NCBI GenBank assembly: GCA_945910005.1 | Contig: OX246746.1 | Coordinates: 34,062,686-34,126,685, forward strand | Direction: 5' to 3' | Source of the DNA: Isoperla grammatica | Lineage: Eukaryota; Arthropoda; Insecta; Plecoptera; Perlodidae | Length of the DNA: 64,000 nt | In this document: one piece after another, positions 1 through 11,279 of the stretch | Layout: every line of letters begins with the position of its first letter | Numbering within the stretch: position 1 is the stretch's first letter | The notes under the pieces: model-generated | Told to the model about the DNA's origin: nothing | The model's database searches: none | Seen by the model: only the letters and a program-made list of their open reading frames with translations | Made by a program: the position numbers and the translations under genes

Positions 1-345
1 TCTGACTATCGTATCATTATCCTACACTAAAATAATTTTGCAGTTATTTAATTACTAAATTTAATGTGCAAGTTTGCTTTTTCAATTCAAGCAGTTCTCA
101 GGTCCATGAGGATAAACCACCCCATTCGAAATACAAAACGAACTTTCTTACTTATTCAGTTTTGCAATAAAAGACATTGCTACTAAATTGAAATGTTCCT
201 TAAATATTATTCCCAATGACATTTCTTAGATTCAAGAAGATATATGAAAAAGGTGTTGTCAATGATGACTATCTTGGCTAGCTGAAGCGCCTTGATGCCA
301 ACATAATCTGAGGGCAACACCTTATCTATTTTGTATCAAAACTAA
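1..345. repeat. Duplicated block a, copy 1
   Basis: This stretch matches 1961-2475 and 7545-7960, sharing the run from the AATTCAAGCAG motif through the CCATTC and ACAAAACGAACTTTC motifs. The copies differ by scattered substitutions and small indels. No coding frame is conserved between them, so it reads as non-coding duplicated DNA. It contains the 74-nt hairpin module listed separately. Confidence 0.8.
250..323. other. Hairpin module, copy 1
   Basis: A 74-nt unit begins AAGGTGTTGTC and ends GGGCAACACCTT, giving an 11-bp terminal stem with one G.T pair. The same 74-nt unit recurs at 2341-2414 and 7796-7869. Transcription is not shown by the sequence; it could be a structured RNA or just a foldback repeat. 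Confidence 0.55.
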
Positions 346-364
346 ATTCATTCTGCAGAAATAA

Positions 365-1300
365 GTGTACCAGAAGTTGGATTTGCTTAACCTTTAATTT
401 GATTTGGTCATGTCAGTCCCACTTCTCGTACAAGTGTGAAAAGTAACGACAAGTCAACGACTATCTTGTCATATGGTTAAAGAGGAGACATTTTTGCAAC
501 GGGAATGTGAATTTGAACTATCAATGCGTGTAAAACGAGTTATGGAAGAACGAGAGGACATGAAGCTTCATCTATACATGTGTCCATGGGGTTGACCTTG
601 TATCACCTTTTATTTGATTTGGTGGTCAAGGCCAACTCCTCGAACACGTGTTGGTTTATTGCTTATTAGTTCTTCCCATGCAGAAGGTCCAAGGTTCGAA
701 TCCCGGTTCGAGAAGGTGTTTATTTACATTGGAAATTGACTTGTAGCCGAGTGGGTGGACTTTAAATTCTTATTTATTACATGCTTCGACTTTCATAAAT
801 CTCTAATAAAATATTTTGAAGTTTTTATGAATTTAATTCCTAGATGTGAATTTAATTTATGGGTTTTTAAATTTCAAGCTCAGGACGATGGTTGTTAACC
901 TTCTTATTTGAAATAAAAAATAACCTTCTTACTTATTTTATTATCAATGCCAATAACCGTGACATAGCTGTACTGAATTTAAAATGTTATTTAATAATAT
1001 TTTCAGGCACAGTATTTTAATTCATACACTACTTCGACGCAGCCTTCACCAATGGTAGTAGAGAATAATCCCTTGACAAATTGTTTTCATTACCAATGAT
1101 GATGATTTTGATGATGATGTTATTAGCATACACTTTGTTCATAATAATGTTTTATAATTGATTGTGATAGAACTCATTTAAAATATATTTACGTAAACAT
1201 CTCCCTTATTGTTTGTGATTTTGTGTGTCCATGTTGATTAAGATGATTTTAGCCATGCTTCTGATCTGACTGTGATGCAAAAGAAAATCTTAATCAACGT
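365..1300. repeat. Duplicated block b, copy 1
   Basis: It aligns with 3090-4235, 6215-6670 and 8720-9240. Shared landmarks are the ACCAGAAGTTGGATTTGC motif, the GGAGACATTTTTGC motif, a SINE-like GTTCGAATCCCGGTTC segment, and the TGATGATTTTGATGATGATG run. It is non-coding as far as can be seen. Confidence 0.75.
660..790 (+). repeat. tRNA-derived SINE remnant
   Basis: A pol III B-box-like segment, GGTTCGAATCCCGG, is followed by the family tail with CGAGTGGGTGGAC and a run of TTATTTATT. Compared with the fuller copy at 25574-26005, the central body is missing. It is carried inside block b and so was copied with it. Confidence 0.6.
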
Positions 1301-1309
1301 TATACCAAT

Positions 1310-1960
1310 TATTCATCTAAGCAAGATTTTGCCTAATATACAATTATACGCAACCTTAGGATTTGGTGTATTGTAACAATTTTAATGTCATGCATGTTAC
1401 TGACACACACACATAAATCCATTATACCTCACAAAACTATAACAATCATCCAAACAACACCCACATAATAGTATGAAGATAATAATATACAAATGTAAAT
1501 ACATACTCTAATAATGTATAGTACAAATTGCTACAGAAAACTAAATTATAAGACAAACATCCATTAGCTCATTGCATGCACTGTGTTCCTGCCTCAAGTA
1601 AGCTTCTTGTTTAGTTGCAGAAAACTGTGAAGATACTCTCATTATATTTACTTTCATTTCGTGTCTTGTATTTAGTAATAATTATTAGTAATTATATCAT
1701 TATTAATTACTTTGTAGATGTTACCGCTACTCAGTAAAAGGGATGTGTTTGTCAGATGATGTGTTTAATCGACTGACTTTTCAGTGATACAAAAACGATC
1801 TAACAATCAGATTTCAAATTGTCAGCACTGTCATGCACCAAATGATATTTTCATTTTGTTTAGAATACTTACTAATTGTAATTAATTATTGACGGTGACC
1901 TATTTATTTCGTTTCATACTAATCTCGATCAAATACATTAACGAGTAAAATAACCTTCAT
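1310..1960. repeat. Duplicated block c, copy 1
   Basis: It is closely similar to 6713-7540. Shared segments include the CATGCATGTTACTGACACAC run, the CATTAGCTCATTGCATG run and the GTCAGATGATGTGTTTAATCG run. Copy 2 has a SINE inserted at 6872-7064 that is absent here near 1471, so this is the empty-site copy. Confidence 0.8.
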
Positions 1961-2475
1961 TTCATTTATGCACTGATTTTCGTGTCATTATTCTCCTCTA
2001 AAATATTTTTGAAGTAATCTAATTCCTAAATTTAAAGTGCAAAATGTTTTTTCAATTCAAGCAGCTCTCAGATTTATGAGGATAAACCTTCCCATTCCAA
2101 ATACAAAACGAACTTTCGTACTTAATTCAGTTTTGCAATAAAATTGACATTGCCTCTGAATTTGAACATCAAAACTCAAATAATTCTGGAGAAATACATA
2201 TTTACATTGATAAGATAAACCTTCAAGTTAGTTTGTAATTATGGTAATTGAAGTGAACAGTCAATCTTTTTTTCTGTATTGATGCGCATGTAAACACATA
2301 TACTTTGTTGCATGAGGAATGGTCAAGAATATATATGATAAAGGTGTTGTTAATGATGACTTGTTGGTCTAGCTGAAACGCCTTGATGCAAACCAAATCT
2401 GAGAACAACACCTTACCTTTGGTATCAAAAGTCAAATCATCGTTCACAAATACATAATTACATTGATTAGCTTTT
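1961..2475. repeat. Duplicated block a, copy 2
   Basis: It aligns with 1-345 and 7545-7960. It contains the second hairpin module at 2341-2414. Just downstream, a TTAA at 2504-2507 is the uninterrupted equivalent of the site holding the MITE at 7963-8695. Confidence 0.8.
2341..2414. other. Hairpin module, copy 2
   Basis: Same 74-nt unit as at 250-323, here with arms AAGGTGTTGTT and AACAACACCTT (11 perfect pairs). Relative to copy 1, both partners of one pair have changed, C-G to T-A, and a G.T pair has become A-T. Confidence 0.55.
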
Positions 2476-3085
2476 ATGCGCTTTCATATACTCTATTGAT
2501 GACTTAAATTGCGTTGTAATTATAAAAAAAATTCAATATTTAAAATATATCCTTGAACTTTATCATCTCCGGCAGTATATTTTACATTGAAAAGCTTGTA
2601 TTTATATATACATATGTGTGTCTTTATGTACTCATCATTTGTTTAGTTGTGGTCGGAAATTAAGCCGGAATGCAATACAGTGTATAATAGATATATAGAT
2701 AGGGTGATGCTGCAATATCAGTACCACATTGAACGAATTATAAGGCAGTATTGAATTTATTTTATGGAATGAATATATGCATGTAGAAATATTAAATGTA
2801 CAAAGCGAGACTTGTTTAAGTTTCTTAAATAACTCCTTGTTACTCAAGATAGCTAATAGGATATCTAACATTCTCCCCAACAAAACTGATAAAAGTATTA
2901 CTATATTAGGAACACAATTACGTGCAAAATTGTTACATGATACCTACTAATAACTTTTTTCAGTGTTATGTTATTGTTAATAATCTCAACTAATTAATCT
3001 CAACTGTTAGTTAGTTTAGTGTGTATCCAGAGCAGGTGATATAATATTTGTACGATCATATGATGAGAGGACCACGAAGAACCAT
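2476..3085. other. No gene; AT-rich spacer
   Basis: No credible coding region, RNA gene or element boundary is visible. The minus-strand open frame here is AT-rich chance sequence with no recognisable family. The stretch includes the empty TTAA site at 2504-2507. Confidence 0.5.
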
Positions 3086-3089
3086 CTTC

Positions 3090-4235
3090 ACACGTGTACC
3101 AGAAGTTGGATTTGCTTTACCTTTAATTTGATTTGGTATAGCAGGCCCCACTTCTGGTACAAGTGTGAAAAAAACGGCAAGTCGACAAGTATCTTGTCAT
3201 TTGGTTTAAGAGGAAACATTTTTGCAACGAGAATGTGAATTTGAATTTACCGATGCATTTAAAATGAGTTATGCAAGAACGAGAGGATATGAAGCTTCGT
3301 CTTTACATGTGTCCAGGGAGTTGTGTTTGGTTTTACCTTTTATTTGATTTGGTCAGTCAAGCCCAACTCCTACACTCCTCTATTAGGCTTAGGTCCAGTC
3401 TTACAATGTCCCAATAACTATTTATTCGTGGAATAGCTTGTTTTTTCCATGGCAACCACCAATCAAAACCCTTAAAATCCTCCAAATAGCTTAATTGCTA
3501 CAAATAACTTTCTTAATACGAGATTGTAAGACCGGGCCGGTCTTAGCCTTATTAGTGCTTCCAATGCAGAAGGTCCAAGGCTCGAATCCCGGTTCAAGAA
3601 GGGGTTTATTAACTTTGGAAATTGACTTGGAACCGAGCTGGTAGACTATAAATACACATTTATTTATTTATGAAATGCATACACGAGTTATAGACTTTTA
3701 CCAGATACATTTTTATTTGATTTGTGCTCCAACTTTCATTAACCTCAACTAAAATATTTTGGAGTTATGCTGTTAATTCCTAGATGTAATTTTAACCATC
3801 GATTTTTTAATTTCAAGCTCAGGACGATGGTGGTGAACCTTTAAATAGAATTAATGATGGACCTCGTTACTTATTTTATTAGCAAAGCCAATAACCTTGA
3901 CATAGCTACACTCAATTTTAAATGTACTTTAAATAATATTCCCAGTCACACTAGTTACATTCATGCACTAGTCTAGAAGCAACCTTCACAAATAATAGTA
4001 TTAATGTGTCCTTGGATATTTGTTTTTAATTGTCAATGATGATGATTTTGATGATGATGTTATTTGCGTACGCCTACACTTTTTTCATAATAATGTTCAA
4101 TAATTTTTTGTGATAGAACACATTTAAAATAATTTAACTTGATCATTACCTCCGTTGATGTTGATTATGATGATTTTAGCCATGCTTCTGATCTGCCTGT
4201 GATGCAAAAGAAAATCTGAATCTACGTCATAGCTT
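3090..4235. repeat. Duplicated block b, copy 2
   Basis: It aligns with 365-1300, with the same landmarks in the same order. It differs by a 163-bp MITE (3386-3548) that has no counterpart in copy 1. A SINE-like B box and tail follow at about 3555-3670. Confidence 0.75.
3386..3548. mobile_element. Harbinger-type MITE with TTA target duplication
   Basis: The ends are inverted: GGCTTAGGTCCAGTCTTACA on the left against GGCTAAGACC...GTCTTACA read from the right. TTA flanks both sides (3383-3385 and 3549-3551), the target preference of PIF/Harbinger elements. Sister copies of block b lack it. The right end also contains a short internal palindrome, AAGACCGGGCCGGTCTT. A related interior lies at 22713-22870. 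Confidence 0.65.
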
Positions 4236-4620
4236 GAATCACACTTTTATGAACAATTAATAGTTAATTGACATTGTCACAGATTCTATTGCTGTGCTCA
4301 ATGCTCAAGTATTTATTTACAACATTGTTTATAACGTAAATATATTATTTTGTAAATTAAAAATTATAAAGTAAATTTTTTAGGATAACGAAACTAAAAT
4401 CCCCCAATAATGTTGATATGATAATTATAGGAGTGGGTAATCTGAACTATATGTGAAGAAACTACTACCACGTCTGACAGCATCTTGGCTTGTATCACGC
4501 TTGTTAAAAACACAAACACATACACGTTTAGGAGACAGAGTATGATAAGACAAGACAGTATGAAGAATCATCTTCGCAAGTGTTGAAGATGTTTTGTGTG
4601 ACCATACCTTTATACTGAAA
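4200..4620. repeat. Duplicated block d, copy 1
   Basis: Single-copy form of the sequence that lies at 9150-9360, 10410-10520 and 10560-11030. Its ATGTTGATATGAT segment is also the core of the 137-bp array at 9357-10440. Confidence 0.7.
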
Positions 4621-4656
4621 CTGGTAAAACACTCCTGAGCATCTGATATGTGTGAA

Positions 4657-4688
4657 TAGAGAGCGAGAGAGAGACAGAGAGAGAGGGT
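4657..4688. repeat. GA-rich microsatellite
   Basis: Imperfect GA dinucleotide run. The serine/leucine-rich open frames on the minus strand here are produced by this run and are not taken as genes. Confidence 0.8.
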
Positions 4689-4739
4689 GGTTGGAATTAG
4701 TTGCAGAAGAATAGGACATGAATAAACTACTGCCATTTT

Positions 4740-5129
4740 AATCATAACGATTAATGGATAGTTTGGTAAGTTCTTATCGCAGAAACATGATTGAAATCAC
4801 GTTGTGCGCAACACAGACACTGAGCGATCAGTACAGCCAGTGGAGGTCTGGCACAGCGTACTTCAATCTTGTCATTCATTTGTTCCATTACTTTCATGGC
4901 TGGCGTATCCACAGTAGTTTATCCTTCTGATAAATGGAGCCCAGCAGACCAAAAGTTCACAGGAAACGATCGTCTCATGCTTACGAAAGAGTACCAACAT
5001 AATTTTCTCCTTCTCTTCTCCTATCATTCTAATTGAAATGGGATATATTATGAATTGTGATAATAGTCACGAACATATGTTGGATACCTGGAAGCTCTAA
5101 ACATTGGAAGCACTAGGGGCGGACTGTTT
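4740..5129. other. No gene seen
   Basis: Moderately AT-rich unique sequence with no recognisable feature. Confidence 0.4.
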
Positions 5130-6080
5130 CCACCGCAATGCTAAGATTATAATTGATATGTACCAGAATAAAGTTGTATGTAAGTATACAACCAAAGATT
5201 ACAAAATTGCAGTGTACATTTACAAGTACATTTAGTAAGTACATTTAAGCCGGGTTTATATAAAGTCACAAGGTTTTGTTATAGTCGTATGGAATTGCAA
5301 TAAGGTATAAGCTCTGTAGCACTGATTCATCGTTTATGGCATTTCATTGGCTTGTTATAAGCAAGAAGTGACGTTTCAACCCGTGATGGTCCGTCACAAG
5401 GAATATGGTATTGCAATAAGAGAGTTGAACATTTTATAACTCGCTTGTGACTACGACTATGATTATTGCAATGACGAGTTTGTGTGAACCATTGTATGTT
5501 ATCCCTATCTTCCAACTCGGCTTATAACTAAACCATAATCCTTGTGACTTTATATAAACCCGGCTTTAGTGTACATTTATATGGAAACATCGAGAAATGT
5601 CGGCCCCAACGAGTGTTCATATGTTGTTGTTACTTGTATTTCATTGAAATGCTTCAACATATGAACTCCTAGTTGTGTTCGTTTTTTGCTTCGGCCCACT
5701 GCAGATAGCGACCGCACATCCATAAGAGTTGTGAGTCCAAACAAATTAGTCTAGATTAAAACGATGCATTTGTTCCATTGTATGTGTAGATTATAGCTAT
5801 TCAGTATCAGAATAAAATGTATGTAAGTATGCATCCAAGGTAGCAACATTGCAATGTAAGGGCACATTTACAAGGAAACATCGAGAAATGTCGGCTCCAA
5901 CCAGGGTTCATATGTTGTTGTTACTTGTATTTTATTGAAGTGCTTCAACATATGAACTCCTAGGTGTGTTCGTTGATTGCGTCGGCCCACCATGGCTGGA
6001 ACCTGCAGACAGCGATCGCACATCCGATAAGAGTTGAGTGTCCTAATAAATTAGTCTAGATTTAAACGATCCATTTGTTC
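5130..6080. repeat. Tandem duplication, block e
   Basis: Two copies of one segment, about 5130-5776 (interrupted by a MITE) and 5790-6080. Both carry CATCGAGAAATGTCGGC and CACATCC and end near CATTTGTTCCA. Each contains an inverted pair GTTCATATGTTG / CAACATATGAAC (first copy 5615-5666) that could form a hairpin. The second copy is the empty site for the MITE at 5248-5565. Confidence 0.75.
5248..5565. mobile_element. MITE with 26-bp inverted ends and TTA target site
   Basis: The first 26 bases, beginning AGCCGGGTTTATATAAAGTC, are exactly inverted at the other end. TTA at 5245-5247 and 5566-5568 is the likely target duplication, which points to the PIF/Harbinger class. The 318-bp interior has no credible coding frame. 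The sister copy of block e lacks it. Confidence 0.8.
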
Positions 6081-6149
6081 CACTGTAATGTGCCATTATA
6101 ATTGTATAAATTGTATAAATTACGTTTACTATTGTTACATGTATTGTTT

Positions 6150-6670
6150 CAGTGTGTATCCAGAGCAGGTGGTATATTGTTTGTACGCGCAAATGACAAG
6201 AGGACTATATCATTACACTATCATCTTCACACGTAACAGAAATTAAATTTGCTTTACCTTTTATTTGATTTGGACAAGCTTGCCTCAACTGTTGGTACAA
6301 GTGTGATAATTATCGGCACGTGATGAGTATATTTTCATATGGTTTATGTTAGAGGAGACATTTTTGCTACAGCAATGTGAATTTGAAATACGATTCATGT
6401 GATACGAATTATCAAAAACGAGGGAATATGAAGCATCATCTTTACATGTGTCCAGGGAGTTGTGTTTGGTATAACCTTTATTTTGATTTGGTTTACCCCA
6501 CACAACTCCTGGAACACGTGGGAAAAATATCGGCACATCAACAACTATTTTTGGTGGTACTTTGGCGTCGGAAGTCGGCTGAAGACTACTGGCATTTGCG
6601 TTTGTCTGCATGCATTAGTTTGTAATTTGCATTACTGTGAATCATAGATAACACGTGATACGTTTACTCA
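6150..6670. repeat. Duplicated block b, partial copy 3
   Basis: It matches the beginning of block b (GAGGAGACATTTTTGC and the TTTACATGTGTCCAGGGAGT motif). It runs into sequence related to the 154-bp repeat at 11723-12215 (AGTTTGTAAT...ACACGT). Confidence 0.65.
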
Positions 6671-6712
6671 AACCAAGATTGTGTCCTGCATAACGTAAGA
6701 CAACAATTATTT

Positions 6713-7540
6713 TTCTAAGCAAGATTTTTCCTAATATACAATTATACGCAACCTTGGGATTAGGTGTATTGTAACAATTTTAATGTCATGCATGTTACTG
6801 ACACACACACATAAATCCATTATACCTCACAAAACTATAACAATCATGCAAACAACACCCACATAATAGTATACTGTCCAATCACTGATTCATATGTTTC
6901 GTATTTGAAATATCGATCTTTGATTGGTTATCGCTCACTCGTCGATGGTGTTCGAAACCAACAGGGTTGGTTTAGTCACTTTAAATTAAAGTCAACCACT
7001 GCAAATCAGTTTAGTTACTGAGTGGGTAGACTCTAAATGTGAATTTATTTTTTTATTTATTTATAATATACAAATATAAATACATACTCTAATAATGTAT
7101 AATACAAATTACTATAAAACACTAAATTATAAGACAAACATCCATTAGCTCATTGCATTTGCATGCACTGTGTTCCTGCCACAAGTAAGCTTCTTGTTGT
7201 GTTGCAGAAAACTGTGAAGATACTCTCATTATATTTACTTTCATTTCATGTCTTGTATTTAGTAATAATTATTAGTAATTTTATCATAATTGATTACTTT
7301 GTAGATGTTACCAATACTTAGCTAAAGGGATGTGTTTGTCAGATGATGTGTTTAATCGTTTTTCTGATACAATAGCGATTTCACAAATATATTTCAAATT
7401 TCCACCACTTTATTGACCAAAATGATGTTTTCATTTAGTAAGGAATACTTATAAACAGTAATTTATTATTAACAAAGGCCTATTTATTTCGTCTCATACT
7501 AATACAGATCAAATACATAAACGAGTAAAACACTTTTATT
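6713..7540. repeat. Duplicated block c, copy 2
   Basis: It aligns with 1310-1960 apart from the SINE at 6872-7064. Divergence is a few percent by eye. Confidence 0.8.
6872..7064 (+). mobile_element. 5'-truncated SINE
   Basis: Plus-strand copy of the 3' part of the SINE family whose fullest copy is 25574-26005. Shared motifs are ATATCGATCTTTGATTGG, CGCTCACTCGTCGATGG and the tail ACTGAGTGGGTAGACTC followed by TTATTTATT. The tRNA-like head is missing. Block c copy 1 is uninterrupted here. Confidence 0.75.
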
Positions 7541-7544
7541 TGAA

Positions 7545-7960
7545 TTATGCTCTAACTTTCGTATCATTGTCCTCAACTAAAATATTTGTGCAGTATATTA
7601 ATTACTAAATTTAATGTGCAAGTTTGCTTTTTCAATTCAAGCAGTTCTCAGGTCCATGAGGATAAACCACCCCATTCAAAATACAAAACGAACTTTCTTA
7701 TTCAGTTTTGCAATAAAAGACATTGCTACAAAATTGAAATATTCCTTAAATATTATTCCCGAGGACATTTTTTAGATTCAAACAGATATATGAAAAAGGT
7801 GTTGTTAATGATTACTAGTTGGTCTAGCTGAAACGCCTTGATGCAAACCAAATCTGAGAACAACACCTTACCTTTGGTATCAAAAGTCAAATCATCGTTC
7901 ACAAATACATAATCACATTGACAAGCTTTTATGCACTTTCATATATTCTATTGATGACTT
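7545..7960. repeat. Duplicated block a, copy 3
   Basis: Closest in its first half to 1-240 and in its second half to 2340-2505. Its downstream end is split by the TTAA-flanked MITE. Confidence 0.8.
7796..7869. other. Hairpin module, copy 3
   Basis: Identical arms to copy 2 (AAGGTGTTGTT / AACAACACCTT), with a nearly identical 52-nt loop. Confidence 0.55.
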
Positions 7961-7962
7961 AA

Positions 7963-8241
7963 AGGGGTTCTCACCCGCTAGATTTATTTTTTACCATATG
8001 ATCTACTGCACCACACCAATCGATAATGAACAATTACACATCGTAAGTTGAAACCTGTGAATTGTTATTAATTAATGACATTTCTGGTTAACTGCCGCGG
8101 CGACTTTGGTGTCAGCCGGCTTTTGGTGCGAGTGTACTCGAAGCGATATATCTAGACGGCCTTGGTGTACTCCATTCGACACCGCATAGCAGACCGCGTT
8201 CATTGTGCATGCGTTGACTATTTCCCCTCCCAATACTACTA

Positions 8242-8274
<33 letters not shown>

Positions 8275-8695
8275 GCTTGGCTTACTTGACACCAACTCGA
8301 CAGTCGACACCCGCCGACTCGACGTGCACAGCAACGCACAGCAACGCTCAAAACGAAATGGAGCACCCGATTACACATCTTTATTTTGTACCTGAACGGA
8401 AGCTCCGATTACAAAACCAAAATATACGAAATACGCAGAAAAAAAAGATGCAGCGAAAAGTATTACATCATTTTTTTTTGGAGCAGAATCCTCCAAGGTC
8501 CCAAGGCATACAGGTCGTCCCAATGCTATTTCTTATGGGAGATTTTCGCCGATGGGACCTAGCTCGAAAATCACTAACTTTGATATTTTTTCCCCGGGTT
8601 ATGGTGAACCCGATTTCTTTTCATTTAGTCGCTAATTTCATAGCTAATCAGCCTTAGTTAAACATATTTTTTTGGTGTAGCGGGTGAGAACCCCT
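7963..8695. mobile_element. piggyBac-type MITE, TTAA target
   Basis: Perfect 18-bp inverted ends, AGGGGTTCTCACCCGCTA and its complement, lie directly inside TTAA duplications at 7959-7962 and 8696-8699. The equivalent position of the sister block (2504-2507) has a single TTAA, so the insertion is seen directly. TTAA targets with short inverted ends are the mark of the piggyBac class. The 733-bp interior holds a TC microsatellite (about 8241-8275), which creates serine/leucine-rich frames. No transposase motif is visible, so it is non-autonomous. Confidence 0.88.
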
Positions 8696-8719
8696 TTAAA
8701 TTATGTTGTAATTATAATG

Positions 8720-9240
8720 AAATCCCGGTTAAAATTAGGTGTGTATTAACTTTGGAATTTGACTTTGCAACCGAGTGGGTAGTTTAAATAAAAATGTATT
8801 TATTTATGAAATGCATACACGAGTTATACACTTTTACTGCACACATTTTTTTTTATTTGATCTCCGACTTTCATCAATCTCAACTAACCAATAAGCTATA
8901 CTTAACTTTAAATGTAATTAAATAATATTTCGAGACACTGTATTTCAATTCATGCACTACTTTCGACGCAGCCTTCACCATAAGTAGAAGAGACTGCTCC
9001 CTTGGATATTTGATTTTCATTGCCAATGATGATATTAGCATACACTTTGTTCATAATAATGTTTATTAATTGTTTGTGATAGAACATATTTAAAATTAAT
9101 TAAAGAGATCATTTCCTCCATTTATGTTGATTGTGATGATTTTAGCCATGCTTCTGATCTGCCTGTGATGCACAAGAAAATCTGAATCAACGTCATAGCT
9201 TGAATCACACTTTTCATGAACAATTAACAGTTAATTGACA
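8720..9240. repeat. Duplicated block b, copy 4 (3' part)
   Basis: It aligns with 740-1300 and 3600-4235. It begins at the SINE-like AATCCCGGTT remnant and ends at the GATGATTTTAGCCATGCTTC motif. Confidence 0.7.
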
Positions 9241-9356
9241 TTGTCACAGATTCTATTGCTGTGCTGAAGTATTTATTTACAACACTTGTTCATAACGTAA
9301 ATATATTTTGTCAATTAAAATTATAAAGTAAATTTTGTAGGATAACGAAACTAAAA

Positions 9357-10440
9357 TCCCCCAATGATGTTGATATGATGATTAAGCTGGAATCTAAAAA
9401 ATATTGTGAAGAATCAAATATCTGACGAAATCTTGGCTTATATCACATTTGTTACAAACACAGACACTTACATATATATATCGAGACACATTAATCCTCC
9501 AATGATGTTGATATGATGATTATAGCTGGAATCTGAAATGTTGTGAAGAATCAAATATCTGACAACATCTTGGCTTATATCACATTTGTTACAAACACAG
9601 ACACTTACATATATATATCGAGACACATTAATCCTCCAATGATGTTGATATGATGATTATAGCTGGAATCTGAAATATTGTGAAGAATCAAATATCTGAC
9701 GACATCTTGGCTTATATCACATTTGTTACAAACACAGACACTTACATATATATATCGAGACACATTGATCCCCCAATGATGTTAATATGATGATTTAAGC
9801 TGGAATCTGAAATATTGTGAAGAATCAAATATCTGACGACATCTTGGCTTATATCACATTTGTTACAAACACAGACACTTACATATATATATCGAGACAC
9901 ATTAATCCTCCAATGATGTTGATATGATGATTATAGCTGGAATCTGAAATATTGTGAAGAATCAAATATCTGACGACATCTTGGCTTATATCACATTTGT
10001 TACTAACACAGACACTTACATATATATATCGAGACACATTGATCCCCCAATGATGTTAATATGATGATTTAAGCTGGAATCTGAAATATTGTGAAGAATC
10101 AAATATCTGACGACATCTTGGCTTATATCACATTTGATACAAACACAGACACTTACATATATATATCGAGACACATTGATCCCCCAATGATGTTAATATG
10201 ATGATTTAAGCTGGAATCTGAAATATTGTGAAGAATCAAATATCTGACGACATCTTGGCTTATATCGCATTTGTTACAAACACAGACACTTACATATATA
10301 TATATCGAGACACATTGATCCCCCAATGATGTTAATATGATGATTTAAGCTGGAATCTGAAATATTGTGAAGAATCAAATATCTGACGACATCTTGGCTT
10401 GCATCACGCTTGTTATAAACACTAACACATACACACATGT
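9357..10440. repeat. 137-bp tandem array, about 8 copies
   Basis: Units start at about 9361, 9499, 9636, 9773, 9910, 10047, 10184 and 10323. Each carries CCAATGATGTT, GAAGAATCAAATATCTGAC, a CATATATATATCGAGACAC motif and CTTGGCTTATATCAC. Units are almost identical, and variants alternate (TTAATCCTCC versus TTGATCCCCC). The last unit runs into the diverged single-copy form (GCATCACGCTTG). Confidence 0.92.
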
Positions 10441-10559
10441 TTAGGATACAGAGTATGATAAGACAAGACGGTATGAAGAATCATCTTCGCAAGTGTTCCA
10501 GATGTTCGGTGTGATAATACCTTTACATTGAAACTTTAGGTCTATATTGAAAAAAAATT

Positions 10560-11030
10560 AGCTCGATCATTTCCTCCACTGATGTTGATTTAGATGATCC
10601 AGCTGACTTCTGAACTGCTGTGATGCAAAAGATAATCTGAATCAACGTCATAGCTTGAATCACGCTTTTACGAACAATTAACAGTTAATTGACATAGTGC
10701 CAGATTCTATTGCTGTGCTCAAGTCTTTAATTACAACAAATGTTTGAAACACTTTTATATTTTATAAATTAAAATTAAATTAATATTAAATTAAAAAGTA
10801 AAGTTTGTAAGAAAACAAAACTAAAATTGCCTAATGATGTGGCTATGATGATCAAGTGGGTATCTGAACTATATGTGAAGAAACTACTACCTCTGACAAC
10901 ATCTTGGCTTATATCACACTTGTTATAAACACAAACACATACACACAGTCATGTTTATAGAAGACACAGAGTATGAGGAGACCAGACAGTATGAAAAAAA
11001 GTCTTCACAAGTGTTACAGATGTTCAGTGT
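10560..11030. repeat. Duplicated block d, further copy
   Basis: It aligns with 4140-4620: the CAACGTCATAGCTTGAATCA motif, the CAGATTCTATTGCTGTGCTC motif, and a final segment ending CACAAGTGTTACAGATGTTC. Confidence 0.7.
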
Positions 11031-11272
11031 ATGTATTTATGTATGTATAAGTATTTAGGTATGTATGTTTGTATGTATGTATGTATTATGTATGCATGTT
11101 TGTATGTATGTATGTATGTATGTATGTAATTATGTATGTATGTATGTATGTATGTATGCATGTATGTATGTATGTATGTATGTATGTATGTATGTATGTA
11201 TGTATGTATGTATGTATGTATGTATGTATGTATGTATGTATGTATATATGTATGTATGTAGTCTATGTATGT
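11030..11272. repeat. GTAT/TATG microsatellite
   Basis: About 240 bp of nearly pure tetranucleotide repeat. The Met-Tyr-Val-Cys open frames it creates are artefacts. Confidence 0.97.
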
Positions 11273-11279
11273 AAAGTTT

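Noticed and set aside
4425..4745. Ser/Leu-rich minus-strand frame with a hydrophobic start
   Set aside because: The bias comes from the GA microsatellite, and the frame is not conserved in other copies of block d.
8112..8657. Open frames of up to 150 codons
   Set aside because: They lie inside a MITE and pass through a TC microsatellite; overlapping frames on both strands and no known motif.
9357..10440. Array of regular repeats considered as a CRISPR
   Set aside because: Units are contiguous 137-bp repeats with no unique spacers and no cas genes; the genome is eukaryotic.
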